Source of the DNA: JANQHO01 sp965218075
Lineage (GTDB): Bacteria > Bacteroidota > Bacteroidia > Flavobacteriales > Schleiferiaceae
Assembly: GCA_965218075.1 (NCBI GenBank)
Contig: CBDCJZ010000003.1
Coordinates: 1,984,001-2,048,000 of the forward strand
Direction: 5' to 3'
DNA length: 64,000 nucleotides
This document shows, piece by piece, positions 1-8,714 of this stretch. The stretch's first letter is position 1, and every line of letters begins with the position of its first letter. The notes beneath the pieces were generated by a model. That model ran no database searches, was not told the origin of the DNA, and saw only the letters and a program-made list of their open reading frames with translations. Both the position numbers and the translations under genes were made by a program.

Positions 1-1
1 T

Positions 2-925
2 GCAAATCAGGAAATCCATTTTCAATATGGTGGTGTAGTTCCGGAATTGGCTTCTCGTGCTCATCAACAAAATATTATACCCGTAGTTGATACGGCTTTT
101 AAAAAAGCAAAAATTAAGTCTCGCGATTTAGATGCAATTGCTTTTACCTCGGGACCTGGCTTATTGGGCTCATTATTAGTAGGTACTTCTTTTGCCAAAT
201 CCATGGCATTAGCTCTAGATATTCCACTTATAAGTGTTAATCATATGCAGGCCCATATACTGGCTCATTTTGTTGAAAAAGAGGGAATGCAACCCCCGGA
301 TTTCCCCTTTTTATGTTTGACTGTTAGCGGAGGGCATACTCAAATTGTTCTCGTTAAATCTCATCTTAGTTATGAAGTGTTAGGTCAAACATTGGATGAT
401 GCGGCTGGTGAGGCTTTTGATAAAGCTGCCAAGCTTATGGGATTGTCTTACCCCGGCGGACCACTTATAGATCAATATGCAAGTAAGGGAGACTCACAAC
501 GCTTTGAATTTTCCAAGCCTCAAATACCAGCTTACGATTATAGCTTTAGTGGATTAAAAACCAGTATATTATACTTTATACGAAAGAAAGTACGGAACAA
601 TCCTGATTTTATAAAGGAGAACTTGGAAGATCTTTCTGCTAGTATCCAGACTATTATTATAAGTATTTTATTTGAGAAGCTGGAAAAAGCAGCTTCTAGT
701 CTTAACATCGAGCAAATTGCTATGGCAGGTGGCGTTTCGGCCAACTCTTTGTTGAGATCTGAACTCAAAAAGAGGGAATTAACACTGGGCTGGAAAACTT
801 ATCTCCTTGATTTTGAATATTGTACCGATAATGGTGCCATGATAGCCATTACGGGGTATTATAAATTGTTGAAAAGAGATTTTTCTGATATATCAACTAC
901 TGCTATTCCTCGGATGAAGTTATAG
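2..925 (+). CDS. tsaD: tRNA N6-adenosine threonylcarbamoyltransferase TsaD, 5'-truncated by window edge
   Basis: TsaD transfers the threonylcarbamoyl group onto A37 of ANN-decoding tRNAs, working with TsaB and TsaE in the cytoplasm. The frame is open from base 2, and the residues before the first possible start codon (TTG at 47) read NQEIHFQYGGVVPELASRAH, the conserved N-terminal TsaD block. The gene therefore begins upstream of the window and the TTG is not its start. The metal-binding HMQAH motif lies near base 243, followed by SGGHTQ, the YSFSGLKTS block near base 540 and a C-terminal CTDNGAMIA segment, all typical of the family. The missing part should be only a few tens of residues. It converges on the hsp20 gene. 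Confidence 0.96.
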   Translation, partial: ANQEIHFQYGGVVPELASRAHQQNIIPVVDTAFKKAKIKSRDLDAIAFTSGPGLLGSLLVGTSFAKSMALALDIPLISVNHMQAHILAHFVEKEGMQPPDFPFLCLTVSGGHTQIVLVKSHLSYEVLGQTLDDAAGEAFDKAAKLMGLSYPGGPLIDQYASKGDSQRFEFSKPQIPAYDYSFSGLKTSILYFIRKKVRNNPDFIKENLEDLSASIQTIIISILFEKLEKAASSLNIEQIAMAGGVSANSLLRSELKKRELTLGWKTYLLDFEYCTDNGAMIAITGYYKLLKRDFSDISTTAIPRMKL

Positions 926-1011
926 TATCATTACTTATTTTGAAACCATAGACAGCTTACTTTATTAGGTGGATTTTTTAGTAAGAAAGAAAAACTCAGA
1001 AAAACAACCCG

Positions 1012-1066
1012 TTGCCAAGACAAGCAACTAATAATAATAACCTAATAGATAAACTTGTCTTGACAA
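1012..1066. repeat. Inverted repeat between convergent tsaD and hsp20
   Basis: A 13-base arm at 1012-1024 (TTGCCAAGACAAG) is matched at 12 of 13 positions by the reverse complement of 1054-1066, with a 29-base A/T-rich loop. It sits between two convergent genes, where a bidirectional terminator would be expected. However, it has no T-tract and a large loop, so the terminator role is only inferred. It could also be a protein-binding site or a mobile-element remnant. Confidence 0.45.
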
Positions 1067-1094
1067 GGAATTACTCGTTTTTAACGTTTTTCAA

Positions 1095-1541
1095 TTAAGC
1101 AATTTCAATCATGCGAGATGATTGAGGTCTGTGCTCTTCTTTTTTAGGTAAACTCAAAGTCAGAATACCATCTTTGTAGGAGGCTTTTATTTTATCCTCA
1201 TCGATTTTTCCTTCCGGAAATTGAAAAGAACGGCTAAAACTGGAATAACTAAATTCTCTGCGAATATAGTTATCTTCTTTTATTTTATCCTCTTTTTTAT
1301 TTTCAGAAGAGATGGTTAAAACATTGTTGTCCAGCTTTATAGAAAAGTCGTCTTTCTTCATCCCTGAAACGGCCAATTCAATGCTAAACTCATCGTCATT
1401 CTCAACGACATTACTAGCGGGAATATCGCAGTTTCTCTCAAAACGACTTACAGGTGAATTGAAAAAATCATCGTTAAAAAAATGATCTACCAGATTGCTG
1501 TAAGAAGGAGTCAAGCTGCTATTTCTTTTTATCAGTTTCAT
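1095..1541 (-). CDS. Small heat-shock protein, Hsp20/alpha-crystallin family
   Basis: 148 residues, the normal size for a bacterial Hsp20. These are ATP-independent holdases that form oligomers and keep unfolding proteins soluble in the cytoplasm. The N-terminal 45 residues form the variable arm (RNSSLTPSYSNLVDHFFNDD). The alpha-crystallin domain follows at about residues 45-135, with the PASNVVENDDEF entry, an ELAVSGMKKDDF strand and the signature A-x-x-x-x-G-I-L-T-L (ASYKDGILTLSLPKKE) near residues 122-135. It is monocistronic, with a 145-base A/T-rich leader and no obvious CIRCE element. The start ATG at 1541 fits family alignments. Confidence 0.95.
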   Translation of the reverse strand: MKLIKRNSSLTPSYSNLVDHFFNDDFFNSPVSRFERNCDIPASNVVENDDEFSIELAVSGMKKDDFSIKLDNNVLTISSENKKEDKIKEDNYIRREFSYSSFSRSFQFPEGKIDEDKIKASYKDGILTLSLPKKEEHRPQSSRMIEIA

Positions 1542-1681
1542 AATTATTTGGTTTTAGTTACATCTCAACTTTAATCAAATAAAATACCATCCTTACAAAC
1601 ATTATATTTCAATGACTATGTGTCATATTTATTAAAATAAAGAGACAAAAAGTCAGTATAGTACTCTGAGGAATAATTCAG

Positions 1682-1689
1682 TAGTTTTG
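1682..1689 (+). promoter_or_regulatory. Candidate Bacteroidota -7 box
   Basis: TAGTTTTG matches TAnnTTTG exactly and lies 28 bases before the ATG of the M48 protease gene. No clear -33 TTTG is present about 19 bases upstream, so this is a half-supported promoter. Confidence 0.4.
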
Positions 1690-1716
1690 AATCTTTTAAA
1701 AATACTCGCTCCCATT

Positions 1717-2511
1717 ATGAATAAATGGTTATTTCTGTCTTTTATTTATATTATAAGTGCTTGTAAAACAGTGCCTTTAACAGGAAGGAAACAAATAAGC
1801 TTGATTCCATCCAATCAAATTAATTCCATGAGTTATAATGGTTATAATCAGGTATTGAAGGATTCCAAGCTAAGCCCAAATAAGGAATGGAATGATTGGG
1901 TGAAAAGTGTGGGAAATGATATTAAAAACGGGGTAGAAGAGTATATGCGTAAGGAGAAAAGCATGAAACTGCTAGAGAATTATAAGTGGGAATTCAACTT
2001 GTTAGAGGATGATGATGTAGTTAATGCCTGGTGTATGCCGGGAGGTAAGGTTGCTTTCTATACAGGTATAATGCCCATTTGCCAGGATGAAGAGGGAGTG
2101 GCTGTAGTAATGGGACACGAAGTAGCTCATGCGGTGGCTCGTCATGGTAACGAACGTATGTCGCAAGGCTTGATACAGCAATTGGGAGGGGTAGCTCTAG
2201 CAGTTGCTCTACGAGAAAAACCTGCAGAGGCTCAAGCCTTGTTTATGGGTGCTTACGGTATAGGTACTACCCTAGGAGCTATTTTGCCGTTTAGCAGGCT
2301 ACACGAAAGTGAAGCAGATCAACTAGGATTGACCTTTATGGCAATGGCGGGTTATGACCCGCGAGAAGCGCCAAAATTCTGGAAAAGAATGGCCGCCCAA
2401 GGAAATAAACAATCCCCTGAGTTTTTAAGTACGCATCCCACTCACCCTACCCGTATTGAGAATCTCAATAAATGGATGCCGCAGGCATTGAAATATTATA
2501 AGTTGAACTAG
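1717..2511 (+). CDS. M48-family zinc metalloprotease, predicted lipoprotein
   Basis: An envelope metalloprotease of the BepA/LoiP-like M48 group, which degrades or quality-controls periplasmic and outer-membrane proteins. The ATG at 1717 is preferred over an in-frame TTG at 1687 because it gives a clean lipoprotein signal (MNKWLFLSFIYIISAC, lipobox ISAC). The zinc site HEVAH is at about residues 134-138 and the third ligand lies in the HESEADQLG segment about 60 residues later. The C-terminal STHPTHPTRI block is typical of the family. Length (264 residues) is normal, with no TPR extension as in BepA. It appears monocistronic. Confidence 0.93.
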   Translation: MNKWLFLSFIYIISACKTVPLTGRKQISLIPSNQINSMSYNGYNQVLKDSKLSPNKEWNDWVKSVGNDIKNGVEEYMRKEKSMKLLENYKWEFNLLEDDDVVNAWCMPGGKVAFYTGIMPICQDEEGVAVVMGHEVAHAVARHGNERMSQGLIQQLGGVALAVALREKPAEAQALFMGAYGIGTTLGAILPFSRLHESEADQLGLTFMAMAGYDPREAPKFWKRMAAQGNKQSPEFLSTHPTHPTRIENLNKWMPQALKYYKLN

Positions 2512-2561
2512 CTCTATTTCTTAATTTGAAATGGAAGATCTTTTAAATTAAGTATTTATTC

Positions 2562-2569
2562 TACCTTTG
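2562..2569 (+). promoter_or_regulatory. Candidate -7 box of the first lipoprotein gene
   Basis: TACCTTTG is an exact TAnnTTTG match 45 bases before the ATG of the first tandem lipoprotein. The equivalent position before the second copy reads TTTCTTTG (near 3232), so the second copy has lost the TA of the box and may rely on read-through. No convincing -33 element is visible. Confidence 0.45.
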
Positions 2570-2614
2570 GACGGCGATGACACTTTCAATATTTAAGCAG
2601 AAACTTTAATTGTC

Positions 2615-3277
2615 ATGATTATCAAGTCATTAAAATTGCTGTTTTTATCCGGTTTCATTCTTCTAATCACGGGAAATTGTCGCGAAAAACGCTGGATTCG
2701 ATGTCTGCAAATTCCCTGCCCTTCCGTTTTTACCTGTAAAATAAATGGTGACCATTGGAAGGTCTCCCAAGGTTTTTGCTATAGCAAGGCAAAGGCACTG
2801 CAGACATCCTATGTTCCTGATTATAGTGCTGTTCCTTATTTGGGACCTGGTTATCTGATGATTAGAGCAATACAATGCGAAGATCAGACTGACGTGGACC
2901 TAGTTATGCGGGGGGGGGCATCCCGTTCCCGTAGCTATGAGCTGAAAGATTTGAAAGACCTAAAAGATACTTTGGCTTATGCTGAGTATGAAGGTCCCCT
3001 AAACTCGTCTGATTACGAATATACTAATATAGTAGATGGGAATATAAACCTAAGCCATATCCAAACAGATAATTATGACTTTGAAGGTGCCCGGTGGGGG
3101 CGCGCCAAGGGTACTTTTTGGGTAACTCTTACAAATGAGGTGGGAGATACGGTTAGAATAACAGATGGAGTGTTTGATGTAGATCTTCCCAATTGTCCCA
3201 CCCACCACCTTGTAAATAATATTGCAACTTTCTTTGGAAAGCGACAGCACTTTCAATGTTTTAAGCAGAAACTTTAA
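2615..3277 (+). CDS. Predicted lipoprotein, tandem paralogue 1 (DUF6252-like)
   Basis: 220 residues with a lipoprotein signal (MIIKSLKLLFLSGFILLITGN, then Cys). After the lipobox comes FTCKINGDHWKV, and the end of the shared domain reads GTFWVTLTNEVGDTVRITDG. Both resemble a widespread Bacteroidota lipoprotein family of unknown function that I believe is DUF6252, though the name is from memory. The shared domain ends at DLPN. Copy 2 stops there, but copy 1 reads on for about 27 residues into the duplicated leader of copy 2, so its tail is translated former intergenic DNA. A 9-G run at 2910-2918 encodes part of RGGAS. Its function is unknown, and it is probably anchored in the outer membrane, perhaps at the surface. 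Confidence 0.75.
   Translation: MIIKSLKLLFLSGFILLITGNCREKRWIRCLQIPCPSVFTCKINGDHWKVSQGFCYSKAKALQTSYVPDYSAVPYLGPGYLMIRAIQCEDQTDVDLVMRGGASRSRSYELKDLKDLKDTLAYAEYEGPLNSSDYEYTNIVDGNINLSHIQTDNYDFEGARWGRAKGTFWVTLTNEVGDTVRITDGVFDVDLPNCPTHHLVNNIATFFGKRQHFQCFKQKL
2910..2918 (+). repeat. G9 homopolymer inside lipoprotein copy 1
   Basis: Nine consecutive G bases inside the reading frame, at about codons 99-101. Gain or loss of one G would shift the frame and truncate the protein. The same tract with the same flanks (TAGTTATGC before, CATC after) is at 3563-3571 in copy 2. Confidence 0.9.
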
Positions 3278-3282
3278 TTGTC

Positions 3283-3846
3283 GTGATTATCAAACCATTA
3301 AAACGATTGCTTTTACTCAGTTTCATTCTTCTAATCACGGGAAATTGCGGTGACCGCTCGCGTGGTCGATGTCGAGGTCCCTGTCCTAGTATTTTTACCT
3401 GTAAAATAAATGGAGAAGCCTGGGGAGAATCTTGGAAGTTCAACGAAGTTGACATAACAGCATCCTATGCTCCTGATCATAGGGCTGTTCCTTATTTAGG
3501 ACCTGGTTATCTCGATATTTCAGGAATAGGCGACGATTGGGGTATCGTGTGGCTAGTTATGCGGGGGGGGGCATCTTGTCCTCGTAGCTATGAGCTAAAA
3601 GATCTGAAAGATACTTTGGCTTATGCTGGATGTTACTTATCGGAGCCTAATTCTCTTGGTTATTACAGGTATACTAATATAGTAGATGGGAATATAAACC
3701 TAAGCCATATACAGGCAGATAATTATGACTTTATAGGTTCCCGGTTGGGGCGTGCCAAGGGTACTTTTTGGGTAACTCTTACAAATGAGGTGGGAGATAC
3801 GGTTAGAATAACAGATGGAGTGTTTGATACAGAACTTCCCAATTGA
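3283..3846 (+). CDS. Predicted lipoprotein, tandem paralogue 2 (DUF6252-like)
   Basis: 187 residues, paralogous to the gene just upstream (stop of copy 1 at 3277, start here at 3283). The start is GTG where copy 1 has ATG. The signal peptide is nearly the same (LLITGNC lipobox), followed by FTCKINGEAWGESW, a divergent middle, the G9-encoded RGGAS and a nearly identical C-terminal third ending at ELPN. It ends 38 bases before the ATG of the large T9SS protein, so the three genes may be co-transcribed. Function is unknown. Family assignment is as for copy 1. Confidence 0.75.
   Translation: MIIKPLKRLLLLSFILLITGNCGDRSRGRCRGPCPSIFTCKINGEAWGESWKFNEVDITASYAPDHRAVPYLGPGYLDISGIGDDWGIVWLVMRGGASCPRSYELKDLKDTLAYAGCYLSEPNSLGYYRYTNIVDGNINLSHIQADNYDFIGSRLGRAKGTFWVTLTNEVGDTVRITDGVFDTELPN
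3563..3571 (+). repeat. G9 homopolymer inside lipoprotein copy 2
   Basis: Nine consecutive G bases in frame at the same codons and with the same flanks as the tract in copy 1, a candidate site for slipped-strand mispairing. Confidence 0.9.
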
Positions 3847-3883
3847 CTATTTATATCTATTAACTTTAAAATAATAAACCGAT

Positions 3884-6800
3884 ATGAAACTCAGCTATCA
3901 CTCAATTATGGCAGGGAGCATGCTTTTAGGTGTTTTTAATGGTTTTGCCCAAACCGGAATCAAAAAATACGATACCTTGCCCGAATGGGGTGAAGCTATG
4001 GAGCATTATTTTAGTTTGCTCGATATGGATGAAATCAGCTCGGGATTTTTAAAAGATCGCGGCTTTTTTTGGATAAACCCCTTTGGTTTTTCTGGCTCTG
4101 GTTCCATTGATACTCTTAAGCATTTTGGAGAATGGAAATCTCTATATGGAGGGATTAGCACTTCGGCCATCGATTCCTCTTATATCCCTGCTCATTGGGA
4201 TGCTTGGGAAGGAGGCATTGCAGCTCATATTAATCAAAACGTGACCCCTATTGTCGTGATGCATTATCAGTATCATTATCTGATAGAAGATAGGGAGCAA
4301 TTATTTCAACGGATCTATGTAGACGAAAACAACCGTCTTCACGATGTAGCCGGCCGCTCCCAAAGCCCCTACCTACAGAGAGAACTATTTGCTGCAGCCC
4401 CCTATGTATCTGAGCTTTATAATACTTTGCAACTTGCTTTTCGGATCGATCGAGCTTTTATTTTCGACAACCAATCTAAGACCCTCCAATCCGTTCACTT
4501 GGACTTTGGCAATGGCTATCAAAATGTCGCGCTCGATGAGAATATAAGTGTTTCCTGGTCTGATTACGGAACTAAATACCTGAAACTAAAATTCACCTAT
4601 ACCGATGGCTCTGCTTATGAATCTATCTCGATCCTGAAATTAATTAATACTAATTCCCAAAGCCAGTCACCCGGTAGCTTTAATGCCAGAATGGGATATG
4701 ATAAATATCCCGACGATAGCCACTACTTAACCTCGGGTGTCAGTCAAAACCTCGGAGCTCTTCTACAAATCGAATACGGCTGTGGGAATCACAAGCTGTT
4801 AAAACCCTTTATAGTAGTGGAAGGCTTCAATGCGATCGAATTTGATGGATCACCTCGTGGGCTGCAATACGGGGATTTCCTCGATAAGTTAAATCACGGT
4901 GCTTTATCTCTTTCGGATCATCTAGAGCAGTCGGGTTATGATATAGTTTATGTAGATTTCGATCAGGGCGATGGGGATATGCGTGAAAATGCCTACGTGC
5001 TAATGAAAGCCATCCAGTGGATAAATCGGCAAAAAGAGCAAAATGGCAGTACGGATCCCAATGTTATTACCGGTCTTAGTATGGGAGGGGTGATAGCCCG
5101 TTATGCTCTTTTAAAGCTAGAGAATCAAGCTCCTGGAACCCATGACGTAAGATATTACATTAGCTTTGATAGTCCTCATCTTGGGGCCAATATTCCCATT
5201 GGATATCAGTGGATGATAGAACATTTGAAATGCTCCTGCATTAAAGTATTTGGTAAAACCTATTGCGTTACCGATTATGTTCCCGAAATAAACGATGTCT
5301 ATAACGTATTACATCGAAAAGGCACTTCCCAATTGCTGCGTTATTATATTGGGGACAATCCGTGCTATAATCTCTCTGGGCTAATCGGAAGGAATCATCT
5401 CAATTTTTATACGGAGCTAAGGAATATGGGAATGCCTCTAGAAACCGAGCACAACATTGGTATTGCCAATGGAAATGGACAGGGAAATAACCAAGGGTTT
5501 AGCTCTTTACAAAAGCTGTTTGATGCGGATTGCCAGTCGAGTTATTCCAGCTGCCTTTTCGATGCAAATAGCATACACCTAAAATATTTTTTCAACGTAC
5601 ATGCGACTCCCGGCTATACTTCCAAAAGTTTTAGGGTTTATAAAGGAAAAATGTATTATAATCCACTGGGGTTTTTACCTCCTGTCTACATAGTAAAACC
5701 ACTTGAATATAAAATGGCCGAGTGTTATCCTTTTGATAATTCACCTGGAGGGGAATACCATATTAATGACTTTGGCTTTGACCGGAACGCCATTCCATTT
5801 AGTGAACTAGATCTAATCGAAAACTTTAGCTTCGTTCCATCCATCAGCGCCCTCAATATTGAAAGTGAGCTACGAAATCCACACTATGCAGCTAATGAGG
5901 ACAGCTTAGTAGCTCAAAACAAAACCAATTTTGACGAGGTTCACTTACTAAATCCTAGCAGTTATCCAAGTAGTACCCATGCTATTCCCGCTAACGAAAA
6001 GCATCTACAGTTTACCCCTAGCAATGTGGATGCTTTTGAAAACTGGCTTTTTAATGACTTCGATCAGCTAACAGCTACGGGGATAATAGATGGTAAAACC
6101 TACAATTATTCTTCTAATGATACTGGAGCGACTATAGTGAAAACTACAAGCCGAATAACGAAAACTATTAACATTACCGGAACATCTGCCCATAGTGGTC
6201 GCTTATGTGTTAATTGCACAGGTAGAATAGGTTTTGATGATGTAGGGTCTAATCCATCCTCAACGGCATCGCATTTTGTGGCCAATATAACTTCAGGATG
6301 TACGGTCGGAGGAGTAACGATAGAAGATAATGGGATTATTGAGATCGGCACGAATGGCAGTAAAAGAGGAGAACTTTGGATCAGAAAAGGTGCCTTTGTT
6401 CGTATGAAAGCTGGATCGAAGTTGATAGTGCGTGATGGCTCAAAACTGGTAGTTGATGATGGGGCAAAGCTAATTTTTGAAAAGGGAGCCCGTATCGAGC
6501 TACCTGAATATGGTTCCATCCTGAGAATTCAAGGTAAGCTTACTATAGGCGATAGCACAGATTTTACCATAAGAGGCAACGGCCGCCTAGTTTTCGACCA
6601 AAATGTAAAGTGGGCTAGAGCAAGAGGCCGTTATTACCTAAAGCTAGACGAATACTGGGATATTGGCCAAAACGCCACTTTTACTCTCAGAGGGCCATCG
6701 AATCCTGTAAACTACGACCATATTTTGATAGAAGCCTATAAACCCGTGTATTTAAAAATGGAAAGCGGTCATACTTTTGACTGGCTTCGGATTGAAAATG

Positions 6801-8692
6801 GGCGTATAGCACTTCATGATGGCACTTTATTTTTTTCCTTTAGTCCAACTACTATGTTGAGTGTAAAAGTGGAAAGTGCCTATAGCTGGCATGTGCATGG
6901 TGGCTTCAGGCTGTGGAACAATGCGGGACTTAACAATATAATTAGTTGCCGTTTCAAAAGAGGTAATCCGGCTACCTTATTCCATTGGGTAGGGGCAACG
7001 GCACCCATTCAGTTGATCGCTTGTACTTTTGAGGATAACCAAGTAGGTTTTCAAGTTGATGGAGGCAGTTTTGGATTGGGAAGTTGTACTTTCAACAATA
7101 ATGATCGGGCAATTAAAGCTGAACGCTTAACGGGAAGCAGCTCTATCCACCACTGTAAAATTATCGGTAGGAATAACCAATCTGACATGGGACTATATGC
7201 TCATGGGCAAGAGGGGAGTGCTTTAGATATTGCTCACTCAAAAATTTCTAATAACGTACGAGGTGTTGAGCTAGATGGTGTCAACACCAGAGTGAGCTGT
7301 ACTGAATTTTCCCGGAATGACCAAGTCAGTATTATGGCATCGGAATGTTTACTGGACATTAGTGAAGGAGCCGGAAATGTGTTTTTGGGAAATAATGCTA
7401 AAGATATTTACATTACGGGCGATCACCAGAAGGCGGAAATATTGATGGAAGAGGGGCAAAATGACTTTGCGGCCCGGGGTTTGGGGCAAGGCTTGTATCT
7501 GCTGGGATATATTTTCAACGGTTACCCTACATTTCTAAATGGCCAGCCGCTACCTGCCAACAACAATAAAATGCCTGTATATACTCAAGCCCAATATATC
7601 TATATGCCCGTTAGTTTTGCCTATGGAGATTCTGTGGGTAATATCAGAGAAATACCCTTAAATATTCCCAACAATTTAAGTTCAGTAGAGCCTGATTGTG
7701 ATAATGATGCTATTGATTCATACTTTACCTCCGCGTATTATTTTATAGAGAGATTAGTAGATGGAGGGGGGAGGGTTTGGTTGCCGGAATCTGCGGAGAT
7801 TAGCCTAAAAGAGGCGACATTAGAAGCTCTGTCTCAATTGTCTTTTGCAAGGGAAATAAGAGATGATACTTTGGCCTTGAGGAAAATCATAGATATTTTG
7901 AAAGCCGATATACGAGAGCGCGATCCCTCAACGGGGCCAATCATAAAAGCTATTTACAGGGAAATGTTCACGGCATTGAACAATTCCTATCAATGTGGCA
8001 GTATGGAACATGCTGGAAGGGAAGAATCTGCTGAGGTTAATGAGGTGGTAGGAGATGTGATTGAGATAATAAACACCATAAGCACGCGTTTAGCTGAACT
8101 CAATGCCTCAAGTACCTGGCAGCGAGAGACGGAGTTGTTCAATCGCAATCTCGAAAAAGCTCATGTGTACAGGGTGTCGGGCTATTATAATAGGGCTCTT
8201 GAAGTTCTTAACAATTCTGGTGATTGGGTCTTTGACTTTACTCAAGAACAAAGAGCTGCTTATTGGACTTGTGTATGCGAGGTAGAACAGGCTTTCTTCA
8301 GAGAGGAGTTACCTCACGAAGAATATGCTCATCGAATCGGAAATTGCCAGAATCAGTATGCGGGTTATAGCTATAAAAATGGAGGGCTAGCAGAGTATAC
8401 ACCAGAAGGTTTAGAGGGATATGTAATAGGTAAAGAACCCGATGGAAATACCACCTTGAGCATCTATCCTCAGCCCGTTGGTAGGCATTTATACGTTACT
8501 TCCAATGAGCCCCTTGCAGGAGTGTTGGATTATCGTATTGCCAATGCCACTGGCCAGGTGGTATGCAAATCATCGCTGCTATGGCAGGGAGATTACATAG
8601 AGCTAGAAGTAAGCGACCTGAATCCCGGTTTATATTTGATTCATTTTAGTATCGGGGATCAAACGACGGCTCTCAAGTTTGTAAAACAGTAG
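3884..8692 (+). CDS. Giant T9SS-exported protein: alpha/beta-hydrolase (lipase-like) plus beta-helix, type A sorting domain
   Basis: 1602 residues. The signal peptide is about residues 1-23 (ends NGFAQ). An N-terminal region is followed at about residues 310-480 by a PGAP1/lipase-like alpha/beta-hydrolase segment: KPFIVVEGFNAIEF, then the nucleophile elbow TGLSMGGVIARYALL with Ser near residue 398, then SFDSPHLGANIP. Residues about 770-1260 contain repeated short beta-rungs (for example GAFVRMKAGSKLIVRDGSKL), as in right-handed parallel beta-helix or polymorphic-repeat proteins. The last 75 residues are a T9SS type A sorting domain: LSIYPQPVGRHLYV, a middle strand, LNPGLYLIHF and a basic end KFVKQ. 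It should cross the outer membrane by T9SS and be anchored or released. It is uninterrupted. Substrate is unknown; lipid ester hydrolysis is inferred only from the GxSxG motif. Confidence 0.85.
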   Translation: MKLSYHSIMAGSMLLGVFNGFAQTGIKKYDTLPEWGEAMEHYFSLLDMDEISSGFLKDRGFFWINPFGFSGSGSIDTLKHFGEWKSLYGGISTSAIDSSYIPAHWDAWEGGIAAHINQNVTPIVVMHYQYHYLIEDREQLFQRIYVDENNRLHDVAGRSQSPYLQRELFAAAPYVSELYNTLQLAFRIDRAFIFDNQSKTLQSVHLDFGNGYQNVALDENISVSWSDYGTKYLKLKFTYTDGSAYESISILKLINTNSQSQSPGSFNARMGYDKYPDDSHYLTSGVSQNLGALLQIEYGCGNHKLLKPFIVVEGFNAIEFDGSPRGLQYGDFLDKLNHGALSLSDHLEQSGYDIVYVDFDQGDGDMRENAYVLMKAIQWINRQKEQNGSTDPNVITGLSMGGVIARYALLKLENQAPGTHDVRYYISFDSPHLGANIPIGYQWMIEHLKCSCIKVFGKTYCVTDYVPEINDVYNVLHRKGTSQLLRYYIGDNPCYNLSGLIGRNHLNFYTELRNMGMPLETEHNIGIANGNGQGNNQGFSSLQKLFDADCQSSYSSCLFDANSIHLKYFFNVHATPGYTSKSFRVYKGKMYYNPLGFLPPVYIVKPLEYKMAECYPFDNSPGGEYHINDFGFDRNAIPFSELDLIENFSFVPSISALNIESELRNPHYAANEDSLVAQNKTNFDEVHLLNPSSYPSSTHAIPANEKHLQFTPSNVDAFENWLFNDFDQLTATGIIDGKTYNYSSNDTGATIVKTTSRITKTINITGTSAHSGRLCVNCTGRIGFDDVGSNPSSTASHFVANITSGCTVGGVTIEDNGIIEIGTNGSKRGELWIRKGAFVRMKAGSKLIVRDGSKLVVDDGAKLIFEKGARIELPEYGSILRIQGKLTIGDSTDFTIRGNGRLVFDQNVKWARARGRYYLKLDEYWDIGQNATFTLRGPSNPVNYDHILIEAYKPVYLKMESGHTFDWLRIENGRIALHDGTLFFSFSPTTMLSVKVESAYSWHVHGGFRLWNNAGLNNIISCRFKRGNPATLFHWVGATAPIQLIACTFEDNQVGFQVDGGSFGLGSCTFNNNDRAIKAERLTGSSSIHHCKIIGRNNQSDMGLYAHGQEGSALDIAHSKISNNVRGVELDGVNTRVSCTEFSRNDQVSIMASECLLDISEGAGNVFLGNNAKDIYITGDHQKAEILMEEGQNDFAARGLGQGLYLLGYIFNGYPTFLNGQPLPANNNKMPVYTQAQYIYMPVSFAYGDSVGNIREIPLNIPNNLSSVEPDCDNDAIDSYFTSAYYFIERLVDGGGRVWLPESAEISLKEATLEALSQLSFAREIRDDTLALRKIIDILKADIRERDPSTGPIIKAIYREMFTALNNSYQCGSMEHAGREESAEVNEVVGDVIEIINTISTRLAELNASSTWQRETELFNRNLEKAHVYRVSGYYNRALEVLNNSGDWVFDFTQEQRAAYWTCVCEVEQAFFREELPHEEYAHRIGNCQNQYAGYSYKNGGLAEYTPEGLEGYVIGKEPDGNTTLSIYPQPVGRHLYVTSNEPLAGVLDYRIANATGQVVCKSSLLWQGDYIELEVSDLNPGLYLIHFSIGDQTTALKFVKQ

Positions 8693-8714
8693 TATTACAG
8701 TCATTTTTTTCTTA

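Larger units (their letters stand above)
2576..3846 (+). repeat. Tandem duplication, about 0.6-0.67 kb unit, two copies
   Basis: The first unit spans about 2576-3240 and the second about 3241-3846. The match covers the leader as well as the coding region: the leaders share ACTTTCAAT, then TTTAAGCAGAAACTTTAATTG, directly before both start codons. The coding parts share the signal peptide, the G9 tract and an almost identical final third. The middle (the segments after the signal peptide and after the G-tract) has diverged, with small indels. The duplication is old enough for the middle to drift, while the ends are kept or homogenised. Confidence 0.9.

Noticed and set aside
2910..3571. The pair of G9 tracts as simple assembly artefacts
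   Set aside because: Both tracts leave intact reading frames of the expected product and have identical length and flanks, which random errors would not give. Read-level checking is still needed.
6106..6519. A 137-codon open frame antisense to the 1602-residue protein
   Set aside because: It is the shadow of a repetitive beta-helix region on the opposite strand, with no signal or family match.
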